Shown here one piece after another: positions 16,984 to 25,475 of a DNA stretch of 64,000 nt. The stretch is from Hydrogenophilales bacterium (GTDB taxonomy: Bacteria > Pseudomonadota > Gammaproteobacteria > Burkholderiales > Eutrophovitaceae), in the NCBI GenBank assembly GCA_902627495.1, contig CACOJS010000005.1, forward strand, positions 62,001 through 126,000. Direction: 5' to 3'. A program made the position numbers and the translations under genes. The notes under the pieces were generated by a model. That model was given only the letters and a program-made list of their open reading frames with translations. It was not told the DNA's origin and made no database searches. How positions within the stretch are numbered: position 1 is the stretch's first letter; every line of letters starts with the position of its first letter.

Positions 16984-17856
16984 ATGGCTGATTTTATGAT
17001 AGGGATGTGTCGCGAAGATATATTTGTCAATGACGTGAGGCTAAACGTATGGATAGGAGGAAAAGGAGCTCCGATTCTTTTACTGCATGGTTATCCGCAG
17101 ACGGGCCAAATGTGGAGGAAAGTTGTGCCAGATTTGCTGAAAGAATTTACCGTAGTATGTCCTGATCTGCGGGGTTACGGGGATTCAGCGAAACCTCGAG
17201 ATGGATACGATAAAAGAAATATGGCCAAGGATGTTGCTGAGCTTATGAACCGTCTGGGGCATGACCTGTATGCTGTAGGTGGTCACGACCGAGGCGGGCG
17301 GGTAGCACACAGATTAGCGTTAGACTACCCTGATAGCATTAGTTGTATAGTTTTTATGGACATAGTACCTACCCATACAGTATTTCAGCACACCAATAAA
17401 ACACTGGCAGCTACCTATTGGCATTGGTTTTTTTTTCAGGTACTTGATCTTCCCGAAACTATGATCTCAAATAATCCTGAAGATTTTCTCAGATATGTCC
17501 TGAGGTCCTGGAGCACCAAATCAGACTTTCTTGATGAAGAGATCTTTCAGGAATACCTTAGAGCTTTCAAATTGCCGGGCACTATTAGAGCCACATTAGA
17601 GGACTATAGAGCTGCTGCTACTATCGATTTAAAGCATGATGAAGCAGATTTACAAAAAAAAATAAAATGTCCTGTATTGACTTTGTGGAGTAATACCAAT
17701 AAAACCATGGAAATTTTTGATGTTGTTAAAATTTGGCAGGAAAGGGCAGTCAACGCTAAAGGTCAGTCTATAGATAGTGGGCATTTTATTCCAGAAGAAA
17801 ACCCTGAGATGTTATTAGACATTATGGTGCCATTTATCAAAGAAGTGACCATCTAG
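16984..17856 (+). CDS. Haloacetate (fluoroacetate) dehalogenase-like alpha/beta hydrolase
   Basis: Fluoroacetate dehalogenases use an Asp nucleophile to displace halide from haloacetate, giving glycolate. The 290-residue protein keeps the whole known set in register: nucleophile D102 with R103 and R106 in GGHDRGGR, acid D126 (FMDIVPT), halide-pocket H147 and W148 (YWHWFF), Y208 (LEDYRAAATID), and base H267 (SGHF). The oxyanion region is LLLHGYPQTG (33-42). ATG 16984 is preceded by GGAGAG. It follows the aminotransferase by 32 bases. The product glycolate would be a substrate for GlcD-type oxidation, and such a gene lies 3.5 kb away. An epoxide-hydrolase role is less likely given the H-W-Y pocket. 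Confidence 0.88.
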   Translation: MADFMIGMCREDIFVNDVRLNVWIGGKGAPILLLHGYPQTGQMWRKVVPDLLKEFTVVCPDLRGYGDSAKPRDGYDKRNMAKDVAELMNRLGHDLYAVGGHDRGGRVAHRLALDYPDSISCIVFMDIVPTHTVFQHTNKTLAATYWHWFFFQVLDLPETMISNNPEDFLRYVLRSWSTKSDFLDEEIFQEYLRAFKLPGTIRATLEDYRAAATIDLKHDEADLQKKIKCPVLTLWSNTNKTMEIFDVVKIWQERAVNAKGQSIDSGHFIPEENPEMLLDIMVPFIKEVTI

Positions 17857-17918
17857 GGAATAAATTAAGTCTGGTACTGTCTATACTGTGTTGCTAAGTG
17901 AGCAGGGAGAAAATAGTT

Positions 17919-18773
17919 ATGGAAAAAGTGATTTTAGGTTTAACGATTTTTATAATGTCATCGATAGTTGGGGCAGTTGAGCAGGAGGAGACCTACACAG
18001 ATTTAGTACCAGGGGTTGGAATGTTAGAGCCTTCGAATTTAACTGAATTGTTACATCGCGGGGACATCAGGGCCATCAACAATATAGGACTTTTATGGGC
18101 CAAGGGGTACAAAGATAAGCAAAGTTTTGAAGAGGCTATGCGGTGGTGGAAAGAAGCGGCAAAGCACGGTTACACTGTCTCGATGAATAACATAGGCCTT
18201 TTGTATGCAAATGGCCATGGGGTAGAAATAGATATGGAGAAGGCATTTAGTTGGTGGCACCAAGCAGCATTCCAGGGGGATGCATGGGCTATGAATTCGG
18301 TTGGGGATTGTTATGAAAAAGGTGATGGGGTAAATCAAGACTTTATTCAAGCTATGACATGGTATCAAAGTGCTGCCGAGCAAGGTGAGCCATTGGCAAT
18401 GTTTAACATTGGAATGTTGCATGAGAACGGCCACGGAGTTGAGGTGGACACCTCGAAGGCACTGTTTTGGTTTAAAAAAGCTGCTAATTTAGGGGACCCA
18501 TCGGCGATGACGGCAATTAGCAGGTACTACAAGGAGGGTACTGGTGTCGAAGTTGATCTTATCGAATCTTATGTTTGGATGGTGGTTGCTGAGAAGCTAT
18601 TTTTGGTGCAAGAAGTTGCAGAATTAAAATCGGCCAAGTTGGAAATAAAGCAACTAAGTGTCAAACTAACCGAATCTCAGAGAAGATTGGCTATTGACCG
18701 GGCAACTGAGATTCTAGAATCACTTGAGTCAAAAAAAGATCATCAAGGGTCAGATGGCGGGTCAAAAATATAA
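17919..18773 (+). CDS. Sel1-like repeat protein, exported
   Basis: The 284-residue protein has an N-terminal signal peptide (hydrophobic residues 4-20, probable cleavage after VGA). About five Sel1-type (SLR) repeats of roughly 36 residues follow, recognisable by AM.NIG.LY..G.GVE.D...A..W...AA..G between about residues 50 and 225. The tail is helical and charged. SLR proteins act as protein-interaction scaffolds in the periplasm or at the envelope; no catalytic motif is visible. ATG 17919 has GGGAG at 17905-17909; the GTG at 17898 would extend it without improving the signal peptide. Its target is unknown. Confidence 0.85.
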   Translation: MEKVILGLTIFIMSSIVGAVEQEETYTDLVPGVGMLEPSNLTELLHRGDIRAINNIGLLWAKGYKDKQSFEEAMRWWKEAAKHGYTVSMNNIGLLYANGHGVEIDMEKAFSWWHQAAFQGDAWAMNSVGDCYEKGDGVNQDFIQAMTWYQSAAEQGEPLAMFNIGMLHENGHGVEVDTSKALFWFKKAANLGDPSAMTAISRYYKEGTGVEVDLIESYVWMVVAEKLFLVQEVAELKSAKLEIKQLSVKLTESQRRLAIDRATEILESLESKKDHQGSDGGSKI

Positions 18774-18804
18774 TAGGCATCGATTTGAATTTGTGAGGTA
18801 ATTC

Positions 18805-19965
18805 ATGGGTGATGGAATCAGACCTTTCACAATCAATGTGTCGGATGATGTTTTAAGTGATTTGCAGTATCGGCTAAAACACACTCGCTGGCCAGATGAC
18901 ATACCAGGGAATGATTGGCGTTATGGGACTCAGAAGGCCTGGCTGAGGAAGCTTCTACTTTATTGGGAAAAAGAGTTTAACTGGAGGGATCAGGAAGAGT
19001 TACTGAATAGTGTGAATCACTTTAAGGTTAATGTATCCGGTATAGATCTTCACTTTATTCACGAAAAGGGTAAAGGAGATAAACCGTTGCCTTTGCTAAT
19101 GTCCCATGGGTGGCCGGGTTCCATTTATGAATTTTATGAAATTCTTCCTATGCTCACGGACCCCGAGTCGCACGGTGGGAGTGCTGACGATGCATTTACA
19201 GTAATTGCACCCTCTTTGCCAGGTTACAATTTTTCTTTTTGTCCCAACCAACGTCGATTTTCGGCAAAACAAATAGCAGACACTTTCGTGGTCTTGATGC
19301 AAGAGATTCTCGGATACGAAAAGTTTGCAGCACAAGGTGGGGATTGGGGAGCTTTTATTACCACGCTTATTGCATATCACTATCCAAGCCTTCTTCATGG
19401 GATACATCTGAATCTTCTTCCTGTACGAAGAGACCCGGAGTGGTTAAAAAGTCATCCCAGCCAAGATATACAAAACTACGAGAAACAACTGAAACAATTT
19501 TTAAAAGAAGAAACAGGATATCAATGGATTCAAGGAACTAGGCCTCAAACCCTTTCTTATGCCTTAAATGACTCTCCCGCAGGTTTGGCCGCATGGTTAG
19601 TGGAGAAGTTTTTTTTCTGGAGTGATTGTAATGGGGATCTAGATTCCTTATTTGGCAAAGATAAATTACTAACTAACATCATGCTCTATTGGATAACTGG
19701 ATCTATCGGTTCGTCATTTTGGCCTTATTATGCACGCTATCATCAAAAAGAATGGATTATTCCCGATGGTGAGGTTGTTACCGTTCCAACGGGATATATT
19801 GAATTTCCTAAAGAAATTTTACGTCCACCAAGGTTAGTGGCTGAGGGAATGTTTGCTAACTTGAACCGGTGGACTGTGGCATCTAAAGGAGGACATTTTG
19901 CTGCTATGGAGCAACCAAACATTTTAGCTCGCGAAATTAGAGACTTTTTTCGAGATTTTCGTTAA
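18805..19965 (+). CDS. Epoxide hydrolase (EHN-type, microsomal-like)
   Basis: This 386-residue alpha/beta hydrolase has the N-terminal epoxide-hydrolase cap (EHN) domain at about residues 5-115, starting IRPFTINVSDDVLSDLQYRL. The oxyanion motif HGWPGS is at 101-106, the nucleophile D180 is in QGGDWGAF, and the late catalytic His is in KGGHFAAMEQP. The family hydrolyses epoxides to diols through an alkyl-enzyme ester. ATG 18805 has GAGG six bases upstream. It lies in the same-strand run as the dehalogenase-like gene. Both are Asp-nucleophile hydrolases, which suggests a xenobiotic or natural organohalide/epoxide theme. Confidence 0.9.
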   Translation: MGDGIRPFTINVSDDVLSDLQYRLKHTRWPDDIPGNDWRYGTQKAWLRKLLLYWEKEFNWRDQEELLNSVNHFKVNVSGIDLHFIHEKGKGDKPLPLLMSHGWPGSIYEFYEILPMLTDPESHGGSADDAFTVIAPSLPGYNFSFCPNQRRFSAKQIADTFVVLMQEILGYEKFAAQGGDWGAFITTLIAYHYPSLLHGIHLNLLPVRRDPEWLKSHPSQDIQNYEKQLKQFLKEETGYQWIQGTRPQTLSYALNDSPAGLAAWLVEKFFFWSDCNGDLDSLFGKDKLLTNIMLYWITGSIGSSFWPYYARYHQKEWIIPDGEVVTVPTGYIEFPKEILRPPRLVAEGMFANLNRWTVASKGGHFAAMEQPNILAREIRDFFRDFR

Positions 19966-20052
19966 GGTGTATGTCAATATACGTCGTTTAATACTTTATG
20001 ATTATTGTGTCTGGTAACTTTTTGAGTTTTCTTACTACTTTTAGGGGGGATT

Positions 20053-21288
20053 ATGCGAGGCTTTAAATCGATAATTACGGGGCTAGCGGTTATTTTTGTA
20101 GTTGGTTGTGGTGAAAATGATGCACCTGATGTGATAAGAATCGGAATTATTGATCCGATGAGTGGACCATTTGCCCAACAAGGATCATTAACTCGAGGTC
20201 ACATACAAACTGCTATAGATGAAGCTAATCAAAAGGGAATTCTTGGTGACGCTAAGCTAGAGATGGTGGTTTTCGACAATAAGGCAAGTCCTCAGGAGAG
20301 CCTGGTTGCCTTAAAAAGTGCAATTAGTCAGGGGATTCGTTTTGTTGGTCAGGGTGCTGGCTCTCATGTGGCCCACTCATTAACCGATGCAGTAAAAAAA
20401 CATAATGACCGGAACCCAGGAGACGAAGTCCTCTACCTCAATCTAGCTGCTATAGATCCACCGCTTACAAATGAGAAATGTCATTTTTACCACTTTCGTT
20501 TTGATGCACACGTCTTCATGAAAACTGATGCGATTACTACTGCTATTGCAAAGCGGGACGATATCAAAAAGATCTATTTATTTAATCAAGATTATTCTTA
20601 TGGACACTCGGTACAAAGTTCAACCAATGAAATGCTTCCAAAAAAACGCCCTGACATAGAAATTGTAGGTGATGAGTTACATCCATTAGGTAAAATCAAA
20701 GATTTTGCTCCCTATGTGTCAAAGATTAGAGCGTCAGGAGCTGATGCAATATATACAGGTAACTGGGGCTCAGATTTGGCCCTTTTTGCAAAGGCAGTGG
20801 GGGAAGCTGGTCTTGATGTTGATGTCTATACTAATTATGCTTACCTTGTAGGCACTCCAAGAGCCATAGGTCCTTACGGTGTGAATCGTGTTAAAACAGT
20901 CATGGGTTGGCATGCTAATATTGATGGCAATCCATTGGAGAAATATTTTCTAGATTATAAGGAAGCTTTCGGAGAGGATTGGGGGTTCATACCTCAAAAA
21001 TATGCGATTGATCTATTTGCTGAGGCTATAAGGAAGGCCGGGTCAGCCAATCCTACAGATATCGCTTTTGCCCTGGAGGATTTGAGGTTTGATGGGGGAG
21101 TGGGTGAAGTATGGATGCGGCCAGATGACCATCAACTAGTACTGCCTTTGTATGTGGCCACTTTAAAAAACGTGACGGATGGATTGAAGTACTCAGCTGA
21201 TGATACTGAATATGGTTGGCAAACAGATGTAAAAGTAAACGCGGAGGAAAATATTGTCCCTCACACATGCGATATGAAACGACCATAA
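20053..21288 (+). CDS. Branched-chain amino acid ABC transporter substrate-binding lipoprotein (LivK-like), orphan
   Basis: This 411-residue periplasmic binding protein of the Leu/Ile/Val-binding type I fold begins RIGIIDPMSGPFAQQGSLTRG after a signal ending VVGC, so it is probably lipidated. It retains typical segments such as LYLNLAAIDPPLTNEKCHFYHFR and NQDYSYGHSV. ATG 20053 has AGGGGG just upstream. No permease or ATPase genes of the LivHMGF type are near, so partners must be encoded elsewhere. Relatives bind varied ligands (amino acids, amides, aromatic acids), and the ligand cannot be predicted. Confidence 0.87.
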   Translation: MRGFKSIITGLAVIFVVGCGENDAPDVIRIGIIDPMSGPFAQQGSLTRGHIQTAIDEANQKGILGDAKLEMVVFDNKASPQESLVALKSAISQGIRFVGQGAGSHVAHSLTDAVKKHNDRNPGDEVLYLNLAAIDPPLTNEKCHFYHFRFDAHVFMKTDAITTAIAKRDDIKKIYLFNQDYSYGHSVQSSTNEMLPKKRPDIEIVGDELHPLGKIKDFAPYVSKIRASGADAIYTGNWGSDLALFAKAVGEAGLDVDVYTNYAYLVGTPRAIGPYGVNRVKTVMGWHANIDGNPLEKYFLDYKEAFGEDWGFIPQKYAIDLFAEAIRKAGSANPTDIAFALEDLRFDGGVGEVWMRPDDHQLVLPLYVATLKNVTDGLKYSADDTEYGWQTDVKVNAEENIVPHTCDMKRP

Positions 21289-21337
21289 AGTAGACACTTC
21301 GGTTGTCACCCTAGGGTCTGATAGTCCTCCGCACTAT

Positions 21338-22420
21338 TTGAGGTCTAGGCCCAAGGGGCCAACTGAGCTGTTAGATTTGGTCAGACTCCGACTTGCAGTC
21401 ATCTTTTCTCTGATAGCCTTAACGGGTTGTCAGAGTATAGGTTACTTCTCGCAGGCTATTTCTGGGCAGGTTGAGATACTTACCAAGGCTCAATCCATAA
21501 AGTCCTTATTGTCAGCTCCGGATAGCAACCAGGAGTTAAAGGCTAAGTTAAAAAAGATCCAGGTCATTAGGGACTTTGCTCTACAGGAGTTAGGCTTACT
21601 CGATAATCAAAGTTTTTTGGAGTATTCCGACCTGGGAAGAGAGTTTGTCGTTTGGAACGTATTTGTAGTTCCACAACTGTCAGTAGATCCGATCAATTGG
21701 TGTTTTCCGTTTGCGGGTTGTGTAAGTTATAGGGGTTATTTTCAAGAGGGCAAGGCAAACAAATTTGCTCAGTATAATAAATCATTAGGCCGAGATACGA
21801 TTGTTCTTGGGGTTCCCGCGTATTCTACCTTAGGTTGGTTTGCTGACCCTGTACTCAATACCTTTTTACATTATTCAGATTTACAGTTAGTTAGCCTCAT
21901 ATTCCATGAATTGGCACATCAGATTGTCTATTTACCGGACGATACAACTTTTAATGAGTCTTTCGCAGTTAGTGTGGAAATAGAGGGCGTGAATAGGTGG
22001 CTTTCAAAGTATGGTTTGCCAGCGGATAAGGAGGCATGGATTAATGGGAGAATAAGGCATAAAGATTTTCTTAGATTGTTTAGTCGGACACGAGAAAAAC
22101 TGAGACAGTTATATGCGTCTTCACTCGATGATAATGAGAAGTTTCTGGAGAAAGAGAAAATAATTGTAAATTTAAAAAGTGATTATAATACTTTAAAGAA
22201 AAAATGGATTGGCTTTGAAGGCTTTGACTTCTTTGTGTCTGGTTCAGTTAACAATGCTACGTTCGTTCCTTTGCTTACCTATTGGGAATACGTTCCGTTT
22301 TTTAATAAACTGTTAAACACGGAAAGAAGTTTTCAGTCATTTTTAGAAAAAACAAAAGTTTTGGCCAAAATGTCTAAGGAAGATCGGGAGACAATAATGA
22401 AATCTTTGATCTCTGAATAA
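21338..22420 (+). CDS. Predicted aminopeptidase (PF10023-type zinc metalloprotease), lipoprotein
   Basis: The 360-residue protein carries the zinc-protease motif HELAHQIVYLPDDTTFNESFA, with HExxH and a downstream Glu, and GVNRWLSKYGLP, as in the putative aminopeptidase family PF10023. An N-terminal hydrophobic stretch ends in LTGC, a lipobox, so it is probably anchored at the envelope. The start is uncertain: TTG 21338 gives a Lys/Arg-containing n-region but no Shine-Dalgarno, and TTG 21377 would also leave a signal. Substrate is unknown. It sits 49 bases after the LivK-like gene. Confidence 0.8.
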   Translation: MRSRPKGPTELLDLVRLRLAVIFSLIALTGCQSIGYFSQAISGQVEILTKAQSIKSLLSAPDSNQELKAKLKKIQVIRDFALQELGLLDNQSFLEYSDLGREFVVWNVFVVPQLSVDPINWCFPFAGCVSYRGYFQEGKANKFAQYNKSLGRDTIVLGVPAYSTLGWFADPVLNTFLHYSDLQLVSLIFHELAHQIVYLPDDTTFNESFAVSVEIEGVNRWLSKYGLPADKEAWINGRIRHKDFLRLFSRTREKLRQLYASSLDDNEKFLEKEKIIVNLKSDYNTLKKKWIGFEGFDFFVSGSVNNATFVPLLTYWEYVPFFNKLLNTERSFQSFLEKTKVLAKMSKEDRETIMKSLISE

Positions 22421-22466
22421 GTAAAGATGGTAATATGATACAAAACTATCGAAAGAGTTGAATGGA

Positions 22467-22934
22467 ATGGCAGATACTAACGATATTTATACACTGAGAA
22501 AAATCTTGAAAACTCACAAGAATATTGCCGTTGTTGGGCTGTCAGCAAAGTGGTATCGACCTAGTTATTTCGCCGCAAAATATATGCAGCAGCACGGTTA
22601 TAATATAGTCCCGGTAAATCCTGCTTATGATGAAATTCTTGGAGAACAATGTTTCCCAACTTTATTAGATGTAGATAAAAAAATTGATATAGTTAATTGT
22701 TTCAGGAGGAGCGAGGATATTGAACCTTTGGTTCCTATGGCTATAGATATTGGTGCCAAGGTGTTTTGGATGCAGTTGGGTATTTATAATGATAATGCAC
22801 AAAGAGACATAACTGATGCCGGCTTGCAATGCGTGCAAGATAGATGTGTAAAGATAGAACATGCTAGACTTTTTGGCGGTCTCAATTGGGTGGGTGTTAA
22901 CACCAAAGTGATATCTGCTAGACGTCCCAGCTAG
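22467..22934 (+). CDS. CoA-binding domain protein (YccU-like)
   Basis: This 155-residue single-domain protein has a Rossmann-type CoA-binding fold: IAVVGLSAKWYRPSYFAAKYM (residues 20-40), VPVNPAYDEILGE, and a C-terminal segment with CVQDRCVKIEHARL. It is homologous to the CoA-binding domain of succinyl-CoA synthetase but lacks catalytic domains. ATG 22467 with GAAAGAG nine bases upstream is preferred over TTG 22458. It lies 42 bases before an O-acetylhomoserine sulfhydrylase gene, a pairing I recall as common in proteobacteria, so it may act in sulfur amino acid metabolism. Confidence 0.85.
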   Translation: MADTNDIYTLRKILKTHKNIAVVGLSAKWYRPSYFAAKYMQQHGYNIVPVNPAYDEILGEQCFPTLLDVDKKIDIVNCFRRSEDIEPLVPMAIDIGAKVFWMQLGIYNDNAQRDITDAGLQCVQDRCVKIEHARLFGGLNWVGVNTKVISARRPS

Positions 22935-22976
22935 CTTTTCATTGGATTGATTATTTAGAGATTTGAGAGGAAAAAT

Positions 22977-24263
22977 ATGTCTGATAGGGAATATGGATTC
23001 GATACTCTTTGTCTACATGCTGGTCAGATACCAGATGAACAAACGGGCTCCCGGGCAACACCGATATATCAGACCACGTCGTATGTTTTTGATTCTCCGG
23101 AGCAAGCAGCCAGTTTGTTCAACCTTCAAACTTTTGGTAACGTGTACACTAGGTTGTCAAATCCTACTACCGCCGTACTTGAGGAAAGAGTAGCAGCACT
23201 AGAGGCGGGGAGAGCAGGGCTAGCTACTAGCTCAGGTCAAGCTGCGGTGATGTGTGCACTTCTTACCCTACTGCGTGAAGGGGATGATTTGGTGTCAGCG
23301 GGAACGTTGTACGGCGGTAGTTATTCGCTATTCGATGTTACTTTCCGTCAGTTTGGTATAAATACAATTTTTGTTGATCCAGATGATCCAAGTAACTTTC
23401 AATCAGCGATTACACCAAAAACAAAAGCTATTTTCGCCGAGACAATGGGTAATCCGAGCATTAATGTTCTTGATATAGAAGCGATAGCAAATATTGCACA
23501 TCAAGCTGATATACCACTTGTAATTGATAATACCTTTGCATCCCCATTTTTATGTAAACCTATTAGATATGGTGCGGATATAGTTATTCATTCAGCCACC
23601 AAGTTTTTGGGGGGGCACGGAACTACCATGGGGGGAGTTATGGTGGAGTCTGGACATTTTCCTTGGGACAACGGCAGGTTCCCAATGATGACTGAGCCCT
23701 CTAGGGGTTACCATGGTGTCCGATTTTACGAAACTTTTGGTGATTTTGGTTTTACAATGAAAGCTCGCATGGAGACGCTTAGGACCCTTGGCCCAGCCTT
23801 GTCGCCAATGAATTCTTGGATTTTACTTCAGGGAATAGAGACCTTGCCTGTCCGTATGGAGAGGCATGTGTATAATGCGGAAAAAGTCGCACAATTTCTC
23901 CAAAACCACAGCTCAGTGTCTTGGGTAAATTATCCCGGTCTCGCAGATAATAAATACCACCGACTAGCAGAGAAGTATCTTCCAAATGGATGTGGGTCAA
24001 TTTTAACTTTTGGAATAAAAGGAGGGATTGCTGCCGGGGAAAGATTCATTAAAGCATTACAATTTATTTCGCATTTGGCAAATGTAGGAGATGCTAAAAG
24101 TCTTATTATCCATCCTGCATCAACTACGCACCGACAATTATCAGAGGATGAGCAAGAAGCGACCGGGATCTCGCCAGACCTAATTAGGCTATCGATAGGA
24201 TTAGAATCTATAGACGATATACTATGGGACCTAAAACAAGCCTTTGAGATGGTTTCTAATTAA
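22977..24263 (+). CDS. metY: O-acetylhomoserine (thiol)-lyase / aminocarboxypropyltransferase
   Basis: This 428-residue PLP enzyme of the Cys/Met metabolism family makes homocysteine (or methionine with methanethiol) from O-acetylhomoserine and sulfide. Key features are FDTLCLHAGQIPD near the N-terminus, YTRLSNPTTAVLEERVAALE, the DNTFASPFLCKPI segment with the PLP Asp, and the Schiff-base Lys in HSATKFLGGHGT. The long insertion with EPSRGYHGVRFYETFG is typical of MetY rather than MetB/MetZ. ATG 22977 has AGAGG six bases upstream. It follows the CoA-binding protein gene. Confidence 0.92.
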   Translation: MSDREYGFDTLCLHAGQIPDEQTGSRATPIYQTTSYVFDSPEQAASLFNLQTFGNVYTRLSNPTTAVLEERVAALEAGRAGLATSSGQAAVMCALLTLLREGDDLVSAGTLYGGSYSLFDVTFRQFGINTIFVDPDDPSNFQSAITPKTKAIFAETMGNPSINVLDIEAIANIAHQADIPLVIDNTFASPFLCKPIRYGADIVIHSATKFLGGHGTTMGGVMVESGHFPWDNGRFPMMTEPSRGYHGVRFYETFGDFGFTMKARMETLRTLGPALSPMNSWILLQGIETLPVRMERHVYNAEKVAQFLQNHSSVSWVNYPGLADNKYHRLAEKYLPNGCGSILTFGIKGGIAAGERFIKALQFISHLANVGDAKSLIIHPASTTHRQLSEDEQEATGISPDLIRLSIGLESIDDILWDLKQAFEMVSN

Positions 24264-24275
24264 ATTAAGATTATT

Positions 24276-25457
24276 ATGCCTGCCTATCTTATTCCACTGG
24301 CTGTGACACTTGCTGTCCAAATCCAGGTGTCACTGATTGTTTTTACGCCACCAGTCCTGGCTCCACAGGCTCAGTTCGATATCGGCATTGAAGCGGCGGC
24401 TGTTGGAATAATAACGGCTTTGATTTATCTTACATCAGTGCCTGCAACACTATTATCGGGTCAAGTGCTACAGAAACTTGGTGCGATTAGAGTCAGTCAG
24501 CTATGCATTTTATTAACGTCCTTAGGAATGACTTTAGTAGCTTTTCCGAATCCAATGATCATTATCTTAGGGGCCCTAATAATCGGTCTTGGGTATGGAC
24601 CCATCACCCCTGCATCATCAGCAATATTAGCTAATACGGTTCCCAAACATCTAAGAGGTTTTATTTTTTCAGTCAAACAAAGCGGGGTGCCTTTGGGGGG
24701 GGCGATAGCAGGAGCGATAGTTCCTATTTTAATTCTTTTTTTTGGATGGCAGATGGCTGGGATTATAGTTGCTTTTTTGGGGGTAATACTGATCAGCGGT
24801 CTTAATCTTTTTCAATCAAAAATAGACTCAACTATTATTCAAAATACTGTTGTATCCAGAGATGGTTTGCTAGAACCTCTTAAAATAATTTTTGGCAATC
24901 AGCGATTAAAAGAGCTTGCAGTATCATCAAGTGTTTTTTCGGGAATGCAGATGAGTTTAGGGACTTTTTTGGTGGTATTGCTGACTGAGAATGCAAATTT
25001 TAGTATAACAGTCGCAGGAGGAGCCTTGTCTGCTGCTATGATATCTGGAGCACTAGGAAGGTTATTTTGGGGTTTCATCTCAGATACCTTTTTATCTCCC
25101 CGTTCTGTTCTAGGGTTTCTAGGATTGGTCATGTCAGTATCTGCCTTCTTGACAAGTACCATATCGGAATCTTGGTCATTACTTTTTATCTATCTATTAG
25201 CTGTTGTATTTGGTTCATCAGCGGTGGGTTGGAATGGCGTGTATCTGGCAGAAGTTGCTAACATAGTGGAATCAGATAAGGTTGGCAAAGCGACAGGAGG
25301 GTCTTTGACAGTGACCTACTCTGGCGTAGTATTTTTCCCTATTATATTTTGGATAATTTATGCCGTCACTGGAAGTTATGCAATTCCTTTTGTTTTTTTA
25401 GGGTGTTTGAGCCTTTTGAGAGGTGGGATGTTTTTTATACCCAAAAAGTGTTCTTAG
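24276..25457 (+). CDS. MFS transporter
   Basis: The 393-residue integral membrane protein has about twelve hydrophobic segments. MFS-type signatures include GYGPITPASSAILANTVPKHLRG after TM4 and KQSGVPLGGAIAGAIVP in TM5, resembling CynX/NarK-like permeases. It starts 12 bases after metY, at ATG 24276 without a clear Shine-Dalgarno, so it may be translated by coupling. The substrate is unknown. Confidence 0.85.
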   Translation: MPAYLIPLAVTLAVQIQVSLIVFTPPVLAPQAQFDIGIEAAAVGIITALIYLTSVPATLLSGQVLQKLGAIRVSQLCILLTSLGMTLVAFPNPMIIILGALIIGLGYGPITPASSAILANTVPKHLRGFIFSVKQSGVPLGGAIAGAIVPILILFFGWQMAGIIVAFLGVILISGLNLFQSKIDSTIIQNTVVSRDGLLEPLKIIFGNQRLKELAVSSSVFSGMQMSLGTFLVVLLTENANFSITVAGGALSAAMISGALGRLFWGFISDTFLSPRSVLGFLGLVMSVSAFLTSTISESWSLLFIYLLAVVFGSSAVGWNGVYLAEVANIVESDKVGKATGGSLTVTYSGVVFFPIIFWIIYAVTGSYAIPFVFLGCLSLLRGGMFFIPKKCS

Positions 25458-25475
25458 ATTCTAAGTATTACTTTT

